Shown: positions 53,075-60,815 of the stretch, in pieces | Layout: the number at the start of each line of letters is the position of its first letter | Position numbering within the stretch: the stretch's first letter is position 1 | Source: an uncultured Aliiroseovarius sp. | GTDB taxonomy: Bacteria > Pseudomonadota > Alphaproteobacteria > Rhodobacterales > Rhodobacteraceae | Direction: 5' to 3' | NCBI RefSeq assembly: GCF_947497285.1 | Contig: NZ_CANMFT010000007.1 | Span: 124,001 to 188,000, forward strand | Length of the DNA: 64,000 bases | Translations under genes and position numbers: made by a program | The notes under the pieces: generated by a model | What the model was told of the DNA's origin: nothing | The model's database searches: none | The model's input: the letters and a program-made list of their open reading frames with translations, nothing else

Positions 53075-53902
53075 ATGAACCTTCGACTTGCCCTCCGCGC
53101 AGCCTTTTTGGGGCTTGCTGTGTTTTCTGCACCCGCTTTGGCGGGGAGCAATAGCCCGCCCGCCCCTGAAGATGTCGTCAAAATCGACGTTCTGCCCGGT
53201 TGGCGTGGCCCCGATGGGCAGCACGTCGCGGCCTTGCGTATCCAATTGGCCGATGGATGGAAGACCTATTGGCGGGCACCGGGACAAGCCGGCATTCCGC
53301 CCAGCTTGAACTGGCGCGGTTCTGACAATCTGGCGGGGGTAACCTTTCATTGGCCAGTGCCTGAGGTTTTTTATTCAAGCGGCATGCGCACCATCGGGTA
53401 TTCGCATGAGCTGGTCCTTCCTATGACACTGACGCCGAAGACGCATGGCGATCCGATCAGCCTTGAAGGCGAGCTTGCTCTTGGAGTTTGCCAGGAGGTT
53501 TGCATGCCCATGGACGCCACGATCTCGGTTGTGTTGCCGTCGCGCGATGTCGGGCCGAAAGGGCCTATCAAACGCGCATTGCGCCAGCGTCCCGACACCG
53601 CCTCTGAAGCAGGCCTGCGTCGGGCGGTGTGCGATGTCGAACCCATCTCTGATGGGCTTCGCGTGATTGTGAAGATCGACATGCCGCGCGTCGGTGGGGA
53701 CGAGGTCGTGGTGGTTGAAACGGCCGATCCGTCGGTCTGGGTGTCCGAGGTTTCCACATCGCGCGTTGCAGGCGCACTGACCACCATTGCAGAACTTGTG
53801 CCCAGTTCAGGCAAGCCTTTCCTGTTAAACCGATCCGATCTGCGCATGACGGTTCTGGCGGATGGGCGCGGCGTCGATATCCGCGGCTGCACAGGCAGCT
53901 GA
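53075..53902 (+). CDS. DsbD N-terminal-like periplasmic thiol-disulfide protein
   Basis: A 275-residue exported protein. The start MNLRLALRAAFLGLAVFSAPALA is a clean signal peptide; an ATG four codons upstream is possible. The mature domain follows the DsbD-alpha/ScsB pattern: LADGWKTYWRAPGQAGIPPSLNW, HWPVPEVF and ELALGVCQEVCMPMDA, whose two cysteines (CxxxC) are the likely redox pair. No transmembrane or thioredoxin DsbD domains follow, so it needs a separate membrane partner. A role in copper tolerance or cytochrome c maturation is possible. Confidence 0.85.
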   Translation: MNLRLALRAAFLGLAVFSAPALAGSNSPPAPEDVVKIDVLPGWRGPDGQHVAALRIQLADGWKTYWRAPGQAGIPPSLNWRGSDNLAGVTFHWPVPEVFYSSGMRTIGYSHELVLPMTLTPKTHGDPISLEGELALGVCQEVCMPMDATISVVLPSRDVGPKGPIKRALRQRPDTASEAGLRRAVCDVEPISDGLRVIVKIDMPRVGGDEVVVVETADPSVWVSEVSTSRVAGALTTIAELVPSSGKPFLLNRSDLRMTVLADGRGVDIRGCTGS

Positions 53903-54135
53903 TCCAACCAGCAGCATTTGCGCAAGTTTGCGTCAATTGGTCGCCGCTGCGCGCTATTCTGCCGCCTTTCCCGTTGCGACTCCCCTACGCTCTGCCTATA
54001 CGGATGGGCGACGAAGCCCATTGGGCCAGAGAGGTTGGCTGTCGACGATCGACCCGCAACGGGGATCAGACGCAGCGTCGTTGACAACAAGGCGCGGCCT
54101 CTTTGCACCCAGATTTTGCGTGAAAGGATGACCGC
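53903..54135 (+). other. Intergenic region upstream of the cbi/cob operon
   Basis: Two hundred and thirty bases without a supportable gene. It should contain the promoter of the B12 operon that begins at 54136. I looked for the cobalamin riboswitch B12 box (GCCACTG) and the GACTGTAAGCGG core and found neither, so this operon appears not to be riboswitch-controlled. No clear operator was seen. Confidence 0.4.
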
Positions 54136-54363
54136 ATGACCCGTCTGATACTTCTTGCTCTTGGCCTGTTGGCTGGCCCTGCCATCGCCCATCCCGGTCA
54201 TATCGGAGAGCTGGCCGGACATGGTCATGTTGGCGGCATGATCCTGATCGGACTGGCGGCTGCCATCGGGCTTTGGGCGGCGCTCAAGGGCTCGAAAGAG
54301 GCAAAGGCCCAGCGTGAAGACGACAGCGATGACGCTGACGCAAACGAACCGCAGGAGGCATAA
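54136..54363 (+). CDS. Small His-rich membrane protein heading the cobalamin operon
   Basis: A 75-residue protein with a signal peptide (MTRLILLALGLLAGPAIA). A histidine-rich periplasmic segment follows (HPGHIGELAGHGHVGG), then one membrane helix (MILIGLAAAIGLWAAL) and an acidic tail (EDDSDDADANEPQEA). It stands 3 bp before cbiX in the same operon. The histidines suggest metal binding, and in this context cobalt handling is a fair inference. It recalls small proteins called DUF6732; I cannot confirm that assignment. Confidence 0.7.
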   Translation: MTRLILLALGLLAGPAIAHPGHIGELAGHGHVGGMILIGLAAAIGLWAALKGSKEAKAQREDDSDDADANEPQEA

Positions 54364-54366
54364 GCC

Positions 54367-55590
54367 ATGACCAAGATTGGTGTGATGATCTGCGGGCATG
54401 GCTCGCGCAGTCAGGACGCGGTGGATCAGTTCGCGGTGCTGGCCGAAAAGCTGCCCGCTTTGTTGCCCAAGGACTGGATGACCGACTATGGGTATCTGGA
54501 ATTTGCCAACCCGGTGATCCGCGACGGGTTGGACCGGCTGCGCGAAGCGGGTTGCGACCGTATCCTGGCCGTGCCGGGGATGCTGTTTGCCGCAATGCAC
54601 ACGAAAAATGACATTCCGACCGTCCTGAACACCTATGCCAAGAAGCATGGGATCGACGTGACCTATGGCCGCGAGTTGGGCGTGGACCCGAAGATGATCG
54701 CTGCCGCCGGAGATCGCGTGCGTCAGGCTGTCGATGCCGCAAACAAAGAACATGGCGAAGTGCCGCTGGAAGACACCTGCCTTGTCGTCATCGGGCGGGG
54801 CGCGTCAGACCCTGATGCCAACGGCAACGTCGCCAAGGTGGCACGTCTGCTGCAAGAAGGTTTGGGCTTTGGATGGCTGGAAGTCGGCTATTCCGGCGTC
54901 ACCTTCCCGCTGGTCGAACCCTGCCTGAACCACGTGGTCAAGCTGGGCTACAAACGCGTTGTCGTGTTCCCCTATTTCCTGTTCTCGGGCATCCTGATCG
55001 ACCGGATCTATGGTTTCACCGACAAGGTCGCCGCCGCCCATCCCGAGATCGAATTCGTGAAGGCCGGGTATCTGAACGACCACCCCAAGGTGCTTGAGAC
55101 CTTCGCCGAGCGGATCACTGAACAGCTTGGCACCGTTCCGCCGCCCAACTGCGGCACTTGTGGCTATCGCACCCAGGTTCTGGCGCTGGACGAGGGCGAA
55201 GACCGCACCATTCCGGTGGAAGATCGCGCCAAGCACCCGGCCTATGCCGACGTGCCGCCGCCCACCTGCGTGATGTGCAAATACCGGGTCGAGGTGCTGG
55301 GGTTTGAAGCCGAAGTCGGCGCCATTCAGGAAAGCCACCATCACCATGTCGAAGGGCAGGGGGCGTCCGCACCGGGGTCGAACGTGGCCGATTGTTCGTT
55401 CTGCGACACCTTCTGCACCGGCGAATGCCGACTGCATATGGGGCATCACCATCATCATGATCACAGTCACGATCATGATCACGACCACGGTCACGACCAT
55501 CATCATCACGATCATCACCATGATCACGTGCATGCCGAATATCCCCATGCAAAACATCCGCATGGGCCTGAATCGGCCCGTTCGAAATGA
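54367..55590 (+). CDS. cbiX: Sirohydrochlorin cobaltochelatase CbiX with Cys/His-rich tail
   Basis: A 407-residue class II (ATP-free) chelatase that inserts cobalt into sirohydrochlorin. Tandem CbiX domains are seen: first MICGHGSRSQDAVDQF (catalytic His), second VVIGRGASDPDANGN. After residue 255 come cysteine motifs CGTC, CVMC and CSFCDTFCTGEC, which could hold an Fe-S cluster. The last 50 residues are a dense His/Asp repeat (HHHHHDHSHDHDHDHGHD and on), probably a cobalt store. It overlaps cobH by 4 bp. Confidence 0.93.
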   Translation: MTKIGVMICGHGSRSQDAVDQFAVLAEKLPALLPKDWMTDYGYLEFANPVIRDGLDRLREAGCDRILAVPGMLFAAMHTKNDIPTVLNTYAKKHGIDVTYGRELGVDPKMIAAAGDRVRQAVDAANKEHGEVPLEDTCLVVIGRGASDPDANGNVAKVARLLQEGLGFGWLEVGYSGVTFPLVEPCLNHVVKLGYKRVVVFPYFLFSGILIDRIYGFTDKVAAAHPEIEFVKAGYLNDHPKVLETFAERITEQLGTVPPPNCGTCGYRTQVLALDEGEDRTIPVEDRAKHPAYADVPPPTCVMCKYRVEVLGFEAEVGAIQESHHHHVEGQGASAPGSNVADCSFCDTFCTGECRLHMGHHHHHDHSHDHDHDHGHDHHHHDHHHDHVHAEYPHAKHPHGPESARSK

Positions 55591-56279
55591 GCGAAGGCGG
55601 CCGCTCTTCGGGCCCCAACGGGGCCGCTCCTTCGCGCCCGGCGCTCAGGTATGAGCGCGACCCGTCCGCCATCTATGCGCAGTCCTTCGCGACCCTGCGC
55701 AAAGAGGCGCGGTTGGACCGCTTTCCCGGCGGCATGGCGGCCCTTGCGACCCGTGTAATCCACGCCTGCGGCATGGTCGAAGTTGCGGATCGACTGGCCT
55801 TTTCTGCGAACGCCTATGAAACAGGTCACGCTGCTCTTAAGGCCGGTGCGCCTGTGTTTTGCGATTGCGAGATGGTCGGGGCGGGCATCATTCGCCGCTA
55901 TCTGCCATCGGAAAACGATGTGATTGTCACGTTGAACGATCCGTCTGTGCCGGAACTGGCGAAGTCCATCGGCAACACGCGCTCCGCCGCCGCGGTCGAG
56001 CTGTGGTTGGACCGTCTGGAAGGTGCGGTGGTCGCTGTGGGGAACGCGCCAACAGCCCTGTTCCACCTGCTTGAGCTGATCGACGCAGGTGCACCCAAAC
56101 CTGCCGTGATCCTTGGCTTTCCGGTCGGGTTTGTGGGCGCTGCGGAAAGCAAGGCGGAACTGGCAAACAACCCGCGCGGCTGCGAATTTGTCGCCCTGCG
56201 TGGGCGGCGTGGTGGGTCTGCCATTGCCTCTGCTGCCGTCAACGCGTTGGCCGCCGGACTGCCGGAGGAGTGCGCATGA
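55587..56279 (+). CDS. cobH: Precorrin-8X methylmutase CobH/CbiC
   Basis: A 230-residue methylmutase that moves the C11 methyl to C12 to give hydrogenobyrinic/cobyrinic acid. The catalytic His lies in RVIHACGMVEVADRL. GAPVFCDCEMVGAGIIRRYL, GNAPTALFHLLELID and LGFPVGFVGAAESKAEL are family blocks. The first 20 residues (SEGGRSSGPNGAAPS) are a low-complexity extension. It is coupled by ATGA overlaps to cbiX and to cobL. Confidence 0.95.
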   Translation: MSEGGRSSGPNGAAPSRPALRYERDPSAIYAQSFATLRKEARLDRFPGGMAALATRVIHACGMVEVADRLAFSANAYETGHAALKAGAPVFCDCEMVGAGIIRRYLPSENDVIVTLNDPSVPELAKSIGNTRSAAAVELWLDRLEGAVVAVGNAPTALFHLLELIDAGAPKPAVILGFPVGFVGAAESKAELANNPRGCEFVALRGRRGGSAIASAAVNALAAGLPEECA

Positions 56280-57475
56280 CAACCCCGTGGCTTCACATCG
56301 TCGGGATCGGCGAAGATGGCATTGCCGGGCTGACCCCCGCCACCCGCGCGGTTGTTGACGCCGCCGAGGTGATCGTCGGCGGCACGCGCCACCACGACCT
56401 GATCGATGGGAATGCCGAGCGGCTCGCTTGGCCCTCGCCGTTTGACAGCCTGATAGACGAGTTGACGAAGCGCAACGGCAAACGGGTCGTTGTCTTGGCA
56501 ACCGGCGATCCGCTTTGGTATTCGGTCGGTGCGAAAATTGGCCGTCATATCGACCCGGCGCAGATCGTTTACCACCCGCAAGTGGGCGCATTCCAACTGG
56601 CCGCCGCGCGCATGGGCTGGTCGATGGCGGACTTGGAGACGCTGACCGTGCATGGCCGCCCGGTTGAGCAGATGATCGCTTTCATCCAGCCCGACATCCG
56701 GCTTCTTGTTCTGACCACCGGCTCGGAAACGCCGGGCCAGATCGCCCGCTTCCTAACCGAACGTGGCTTCGGAAAATCGCGCATGACCGTGCTGGCCCAT
56801 ATGGGCGGCAAGGACGAAGCGCGCTTTGATGGCATTGCCGAAAGCTGGAACCACGCCGTGCCAGAGTTCAACACGCTGGCCGTTGAATGCGTCGCCGCGC
56901 CGGACGCCGCCCTTCTGCCGCGTGTGCCGGGCTTGGCTGACAAGCTGTTTCAAAGCGACGGCACCATGACCAAGCAAGAGGTCCGCGCGATTACACTGGC
57001 AAAGCTCATGCCGATGCGCGGGGCGCTTTTGTGGGACATCGGCACCGGTTGCGGGTCGATTGCCATCGAATGGATGCGTGGCGCGCGCTATGCCCGTGCC
57101 ATCGGGATCGAACCGCGCGCAGATCGCCGGGCCATGGCTGCCGCAAACGCCTTGGCGCTGGGCGTGCCGAAGCTGGATTTGGTCGAAGGCGAAGTTCCCG
57201 CCGCGCTGGACGGTTTGGAAGCGCCCGATGCGATCTTCATTGGTGGCGGATTGTCGGAACAGGTATTCGATGCCGCTTGGGCCGAGTTGAAACCCTTGGG
57301 GCGACTGGTCGCGAACGCTGTCACCATCGAAAGCGAGATGTGTCTTACCGCCCTGCACCAAAAACATGGGGGTCAACTGGTGAAGCTGTCCGTTGAACGC
57401 GCCGAGCCACTCGGGCCTCATTCCGGTTGGAAACCCCTGCGTCCCGTCACACAGTGGAGCCTGATCAAAAGATGA
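56276..57475 (+). CDS. cobL: Bifunctional precorrin-6Y C5,15-methyltransferase / decarboxylase CobL (CbiE-CbiT)
   Basis: A 399-residue two-domain enzyme. The N-terminal CbiE part (1-200) has LHIVGIGEDGIAGLTPATRAVVDAAE and VLATGDPLWYSVGAKIGRH. The C-terminal CbiT part (about 210-399) has the SAM loop LLWDIGTGCGSIAIEWMRGA and AIFIGGGLSEQVFDAAW. It methylates C5 and C15 and decarboxylates the C12 acetate. The ATG at 56276 overlaps the cobH stop; its own stop overlaps the cobI start. Confidence 0.95.
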   Translation: MTTPWLHIVGIGEDGIAGLTPATRAVVDAAEVIVGGTRHHDLIDGNAERLAWPSPFDSLIDELTKRNGKRVVVLATGDPLWYSVGAKIGRHIDPAQIVYHPQVGAFQLAAARMGWSMADLETLTVHGRPVEQMIAFIQPDIRLLVLTTGSETPGQIARFLTERGFGKSRMTVLAHMGGKDEARFDGIAESWNHAVPEFNTLAVECVAAPDAALLPRVPGLADKLFQSDGTMTKQEVRAITLAKLMPMRGALLWDIGTGCGSIAIEWMRGARYARAIGIEPRADRRAMAAANALALGVPKLDLVEGEVPAALDGLEAPDAIFIGGGLSEQVFDAAWAELKPLGRLVANAVTIESEMCLTALHQKHGGQLVKLSVERAEPLGPHSGWKPLRPVTQWSLIKR

Positions 57476-58173
57476 GCGGAACGCTTTACGGTGTGGGCCT
57501 TGGACCGGGTGATCCCGACCTGATGACGCTCAGGGCCGCGCGGCTGATTGAACTTGCCAAAGTGGTCGCCTATCCGACGCTGGAGGGTGGCGACAGTTTT
57601 GCCCGTTCCATCGCTGCACATCTGATCGCCAAGGATGCGGATGAAATCGCGATGGACATCCCGATGACCGTCGAGCGTGCCCCTGCACAAAAAGCCTATG
57701 ACGTGGGCGCTGCCAAGATCGCTGCGCGACTTGAGGCCGGAGATGACGTGGTCGTCCTGTGCGAAGGCGACCCGTTTTTCTATGGATCCTTCATGTATTT
57801 GTTTGCGCGGCTGGCCGATCGGTTCCAAACCGAGATCGTGCCGGGCGTCACGTCTGTCACCGCTTGTGCCGCACGGGCCCGCAGCCCGCTTGTCGCCCGT
57901 AACGAACGCCTGACCGTTCTGCCCGGCCCGCTGCCCGAAGACGAGCTGCGCGCCCGTATCGAAGGGGCTGAAAGCGTGGCGATCATGAAAGTTGGCCGCC
58001 ACCTGCCCAAAATACGCGGCGTGATCGAAGCGCTGGGCCTTGTGGACAAAGCCACCTATATCGAGCGTGCTTCCCTGCCCGAAGAGGTCGTGCTGCCGCT
58101 CGCAGATGCCCCCGACAAAGCCCCCTATTTCTCGATGATCCTTCTTGCGAAAGGAAATGATCCATGGCTGTGA
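57472..58173 (+). CDS. cobI: Precorrin-2 / cobalt-factor-II C20-methyltransferase CobI/CbiL
   Basis: A 233-residue SAM-dependent tetrapyrrole methylase. It starts SGTLYGVGLGPGDPDLMTLRAARLI. LCEGDPFFYGSFMYLFARL and IVPGVTSVTACAARARSPL are the family's second and third blocks, and KVGRHLPKIRGVIEALGL is close to the C-terminus. Whether the substrate carries cobalt (CbiL) or not (CobI) cannot be read from sequence, and the mixed pathway makes this an open point. It overlaps the next gene by 10 bp. Confidence 0.94.
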   Translation: MSGTLYGVGLGPGDPDLMTLRAARLIELAKVVAYPTLEGGDSFARSIAAHLIAKDADEIAMDIPMTVERAPAQKAYDVGAAKIAARLEAGDDVVVLCEGDPFFYGSFMYLFARLADRFQTEIVPGVTSVTACAARARSPLVARNERLTVLPGPLPEDELRARIEGAESVAIMKVGRHLPKIRGVIEALGLVDKATYIERASLPEEVVLPLADAPDKAPYFSMILLAKGNDPWL

Positions 58174-59963
58174 CGCCTGTTGTAATTTGCCTGAACAAAT
58201 CAGGTGAAGAACTGGCCCATCGGGTCGCAACCCTCTTGGGGGCTCAGGTGCATGGGCGCGAAGGTCGCGTTAAAAAGGCGGATGCGTTCTTCCCCAATGC
58301 GCTGGATCACGTGCGGATGCTGTTTGCTGCGGGCACGCCCGTTGTCGGCGTCTGCGCAGCCGGTATCCTGATCCGTGCCGTTGCCCCCCTTCTGGCTGAC
58401 AAGACGACCGAGCCACCCGTAGTCTCGGTGGCCGATGACGGATCGGTCGTGGTGCCGCTTCTGGGTGGGCATCGCGGCGCGAACCGTTTGGCCAGCCGGA
58501 TTGCGGAAGAAATCGGCGCGACCGCTGCTGTCACCACGGCGGGCGATGTATCGCTGGGTGTCGCGCTGGACGAACCGCCCTTGGGCTATCGTCTTGCCAA
58601 CCCCGAAGACGCGAAAGAGGCAATGGCGGAACTGCTGTCAGGCGCGGGCGTCGCGATCACAGGCGAGAACATCTTTGATATCGAGGACACCGGCGGTGCG
58701 GTCGAACTCGCCGTGACCGAGGCCCCGGTCGACACCGGTCCGACCCGTCTGGCCTATCACCCGCAACGCTTCGCGCTGGGTGTGGGCTGTGCGCGGGGTG
58801 CCGACCCCGAAGAGCTTTGGCAGTTGGTGAGCAAACAGCTTGCCGCTGCCAACATCGCGCCGGGTGCGATTGCCTGTGTCACCTCGCTTGATTTGAAGGC
58901 GGACGAACTGGCAATGAACGCTTTAGCCGCTCGTTTGGGCGTGCCGTTTCGTGTATTCACCGCTGCTGAGCTTGAGGCTGAAGCGCCTCGGTTGGCGAAC
59001 CCGTCCGACGTGGTGTTCGCCGAAGTCGGTTGCCATGGCGTGTCGGAAGGCGCGGCGCTTGCCGCCGCTGGCCCAGACGCCGAACTGGTCGTTCCCAAAG
59101 TGAAGACCGCGAACACCACCTGCGCAATTGCGCGCGCGCCAGAGCCGATCACCAAGATGCGCGGCCGCGCACGCGGCAAGCTATCGATTGTCTCGATTGG
59201 CCCCGGCCAGCACACATGGCGCACGCCCGAAGCCAGCCATCTGCTGCAAGAAGCCGAAGAACTCGTGGGCTATGGTCTGTATATCGACCTGATCGGTCCT
59301 CTTGCGGCTGGCAAAACCCGTTCTGACTTCCCGCTGGGCGGTGAAGAGGATCGCTGTCGCTACGCGTTAGAGCAGGCAGGCAAGGGCAAGAACGTCGCGC
59401 TGGTCTGCTCGGGGGACGCGGGCATCTATGCGATGGGCGCTCTGGTCTATGAACTGCTGGATCGCGGGCCAGACGAGAAGGGTGTCAGCGACGCCGCCCG
59501 CCGGGTCGAGGTTGTCTCGACCCCCGGCGTATCCGCGCTGCAAGGCGCCGCCGCGCGGGCTGGCGCGCCTTTGGGCCATGACTTCTGCGCCATTTCGCTG
59601 TCCGATCTTCTGACCCACCGCGAAGACATCGTGAAGCGCCTTCATGCCGCCGCCGAAGGGGATTTCGTGATCGCCTTTTACAACCCCGTATCGAAGAAAC
59701 GCCGCACCCTGCTGGCCGAGGCGCGGGACATTCTGCTGAAGCACCGTCCCTCCGATACGCCGGTGATGCTGGCATCCAATCTGGGTCGTCCCACGGAACA
59801 TATCCGCTATCGCAAGCTATCCGAACTTGAAGTCGACGAGGTCGACATGCTGACCGTCGTGCTGGTCGGCTCGTCAAACTCACGCCTTGCGCAGTTGGGC
59901 GAAGGCCCCCGCATGTTCACCCCACGCGGCTATGCCCGCCGCATTGATGGAGATCTGTCATGA
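58164..59963 (+). CDS. cobJ: CbiG-CobJ fusion: cobalt-precorrin-5A hydrolase-like domain with C17-methyltransferase
   Basis: A 599-residue fusion. The N-terminal 330 residues are CbiG: ADAFFPNALDHVRMLFAAGTPVVGVCAAGILIRAVAPLL, then VVPLLGGHRGANRLASRIA and a CobE-like part FALGVGCARGADPEELW. The C-terminal 260 residues are CobJ/CbiH, with SIVSIGPGQHTWRTPEA, ALVCSGDAGIYAMGALVYELL and VVSTPGVSALQGAAARAGAPLGHDFCAISLSDLLT. It contracts the ring and methylates C17; the CbiG half opens the delta-lactone of the early-cobalt route. It starts inside cobI and its stop overlaps cobM. Confidence 0.93.
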   Translation: MAVTPVVICLNKSGEELAHRVATLLGAQVHGREGRVKKADAFFPNALDHVRMLFAAGTPVVGVCAAGILIRAVAPLLADKTTEPPVVSVADDGSVVVPLLGGHRGANRLASRIAEEIGATAAVTTAGDVSLGVALDEPPLGYRLANPEDAKEAMAELLSGAGVAITGENIFDIEDTGGAVELAVTEAPVDTGPTRLAYHPQRFALGVGCARGADPEELWQLVSKQLAAANIAPGAIACVTSLDLKADELAMNALAARLGVPFRVFTAAELEAEAPRLANPSDVVFAEVGCHGVSEGAALAAAGPDAELVVPKVKTANTTCAIARAPEPITKMRGRARGKLSIVSIGPGQHTWRTPEASHLLQEAEELVGYGLYIDLIGPLAAGKTRSDFPLGGEEDRCRYALEQAGKGKNVALVCSGDAGIYAMGALVYELLDRGPDEKGVSDAARRVEVVSTPGVSALQGAAARAGAPLGHDFCAISLSDLLTHREDIVKRLHAAAEGDFVIAFYNPVSKKRRTLLAEARDILLKHRPSDTPVMLASNLGRPTEHIRYRKLSELEVDEVDMLTVVLVGSSNSRLAQLGEGPRMFTPRGYARRIDGDLS

Positions 59964-60751
59964 CCGTCTATTTCATCGGCGCAGGCCCCGGCGATCCCGA
60001 GCTCCTGACCCTGAAAGCGCAGCGCATCATTGGTGAATGCCCGGTCTGCCTTTACGCAGGATCTCTGGTGCCGCCGCAGGTTGTCGCCTGCGCGCCCGAA
60101 GGGGCCAAGGTGATGGACACGGCGGCGATGACGCTGGACGACACCCACGCTGAAATCAAAGCGGCGCACGCGCGCGGGCAGGACGTGGCGCGGGTGCATT
60201 CCGGCGATCCCTCGCTGTATGGCGCGATTGCCGAACAAATCCGCCGCTTGAAGGCCGACGGCATCGACTATCAGGTCATCCCTGGCGTGCCTGCCTATGC
60301 CGCCGCCGCCGCCGCGTTGGGGCAGGAACTGACCATCCCGGAAATTGCGCAATCCATCGTGCTGACGCGGATGTCGATGCAATCGACCTCGATGCCCGAG
60401 GGCGAAACTCTGGAAAACTTCGCCAAAACCGGCGCGACACTGGCGATCCACCTTGCGGTGCGCAACATGCGTGAAATCGAACGGGTGCTGACGCCTTACT
60501 ATGGCGCGGATTGCCCGGCGGTCGTGGCCTATCGCGTCGGCTGGCCGGACGAGATGTTCATTCGCGGCACCATCGCTGACATCCGCAAGAAAGTGCGCGC
60601 CGAGAAAATCACCCGTACCGCGCTGATCCTCGTTGGTCCCGCGCTGGATCGTGGGCGTGATTTCAAGGACAGCGCGCTTTATGATCCCGCCAAACCGCAT
60701 GTGCTGCGCCCGGTGGTTGGCGTCGATCTGGTGGAAGACCACAATACCTAA
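59960..60751 (+). CDS. cobM: Precorrin-4 C11-methyltransferase CobM/CbiF
   Basis: A 263-residue tetrapyrrole methylase starting MTVYFIGAGPGDPELLTLKAQRI. Family blocks are VCLYAGSLVPPQVV, VHSGDPSLYGAIAEQIRRL, VIPGVPAYAAAAAALGQELT and VVAYRVGWPDEMFIRGTI. It is the last gene of the B12 operon; no precorrin-6A reductase (cobK/cbiJ) follows. It overlaps the CbiG-CobJ stop by 4 bp. The photolyase gene begins 64 bp later with its own ribosome binding site. Confidence 0.95.
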   Translation: MTVYFIGAGPGDPELLTLKAQRIIGECPVCLYAGSLVPPQVVACAPEGAKVMDTAAMTLDDTHAEIKAAHARGQDVARVHSGDPSLYGAIAEQIRRLKADGIDYQVIPGVPAYAAAAAALGQELTIPEIAQSIVLTRMSMQSTSMPEGETLENFAKTGATLAIHLAVRNMREIERVLTPYYGADCPAVVAYRVGWPDEMFIRGTIADIRKKVRAEKITRTALILVGPALDRGRDFKDSALYDPAKPHVLRPVVGVDLVEDHNT

Positions 60752-60815
60752 GTTGATCCAAACCCGGCAGTTGCGCGTATATTTCTGGTAAAGCGGCCCA
60801 ACATAAGGACAGAGG

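Noticed and set aside
53903-54135. Possible second cobalamin riboswitch before the cbi/cob operon
   Set aside because: Neither the B12 box GCCACTG nor the conserved core was found on the plus strand.
53371-54753. Open frame of 460 codons on the minus strand across three plus-strand genes
   Set aside because: It crosses the DsbD-N gene, an intergenic region and cbiX; no start context and no recognisable domains.
55440-55560. Short-period repeat that could be a microsatellite or array
   Set aside because: It codes in frame for the His/Asp-rich end of CbiX, so it is a coding repeat. The similar tract at about 27030-27110 is the CobW metal loop.
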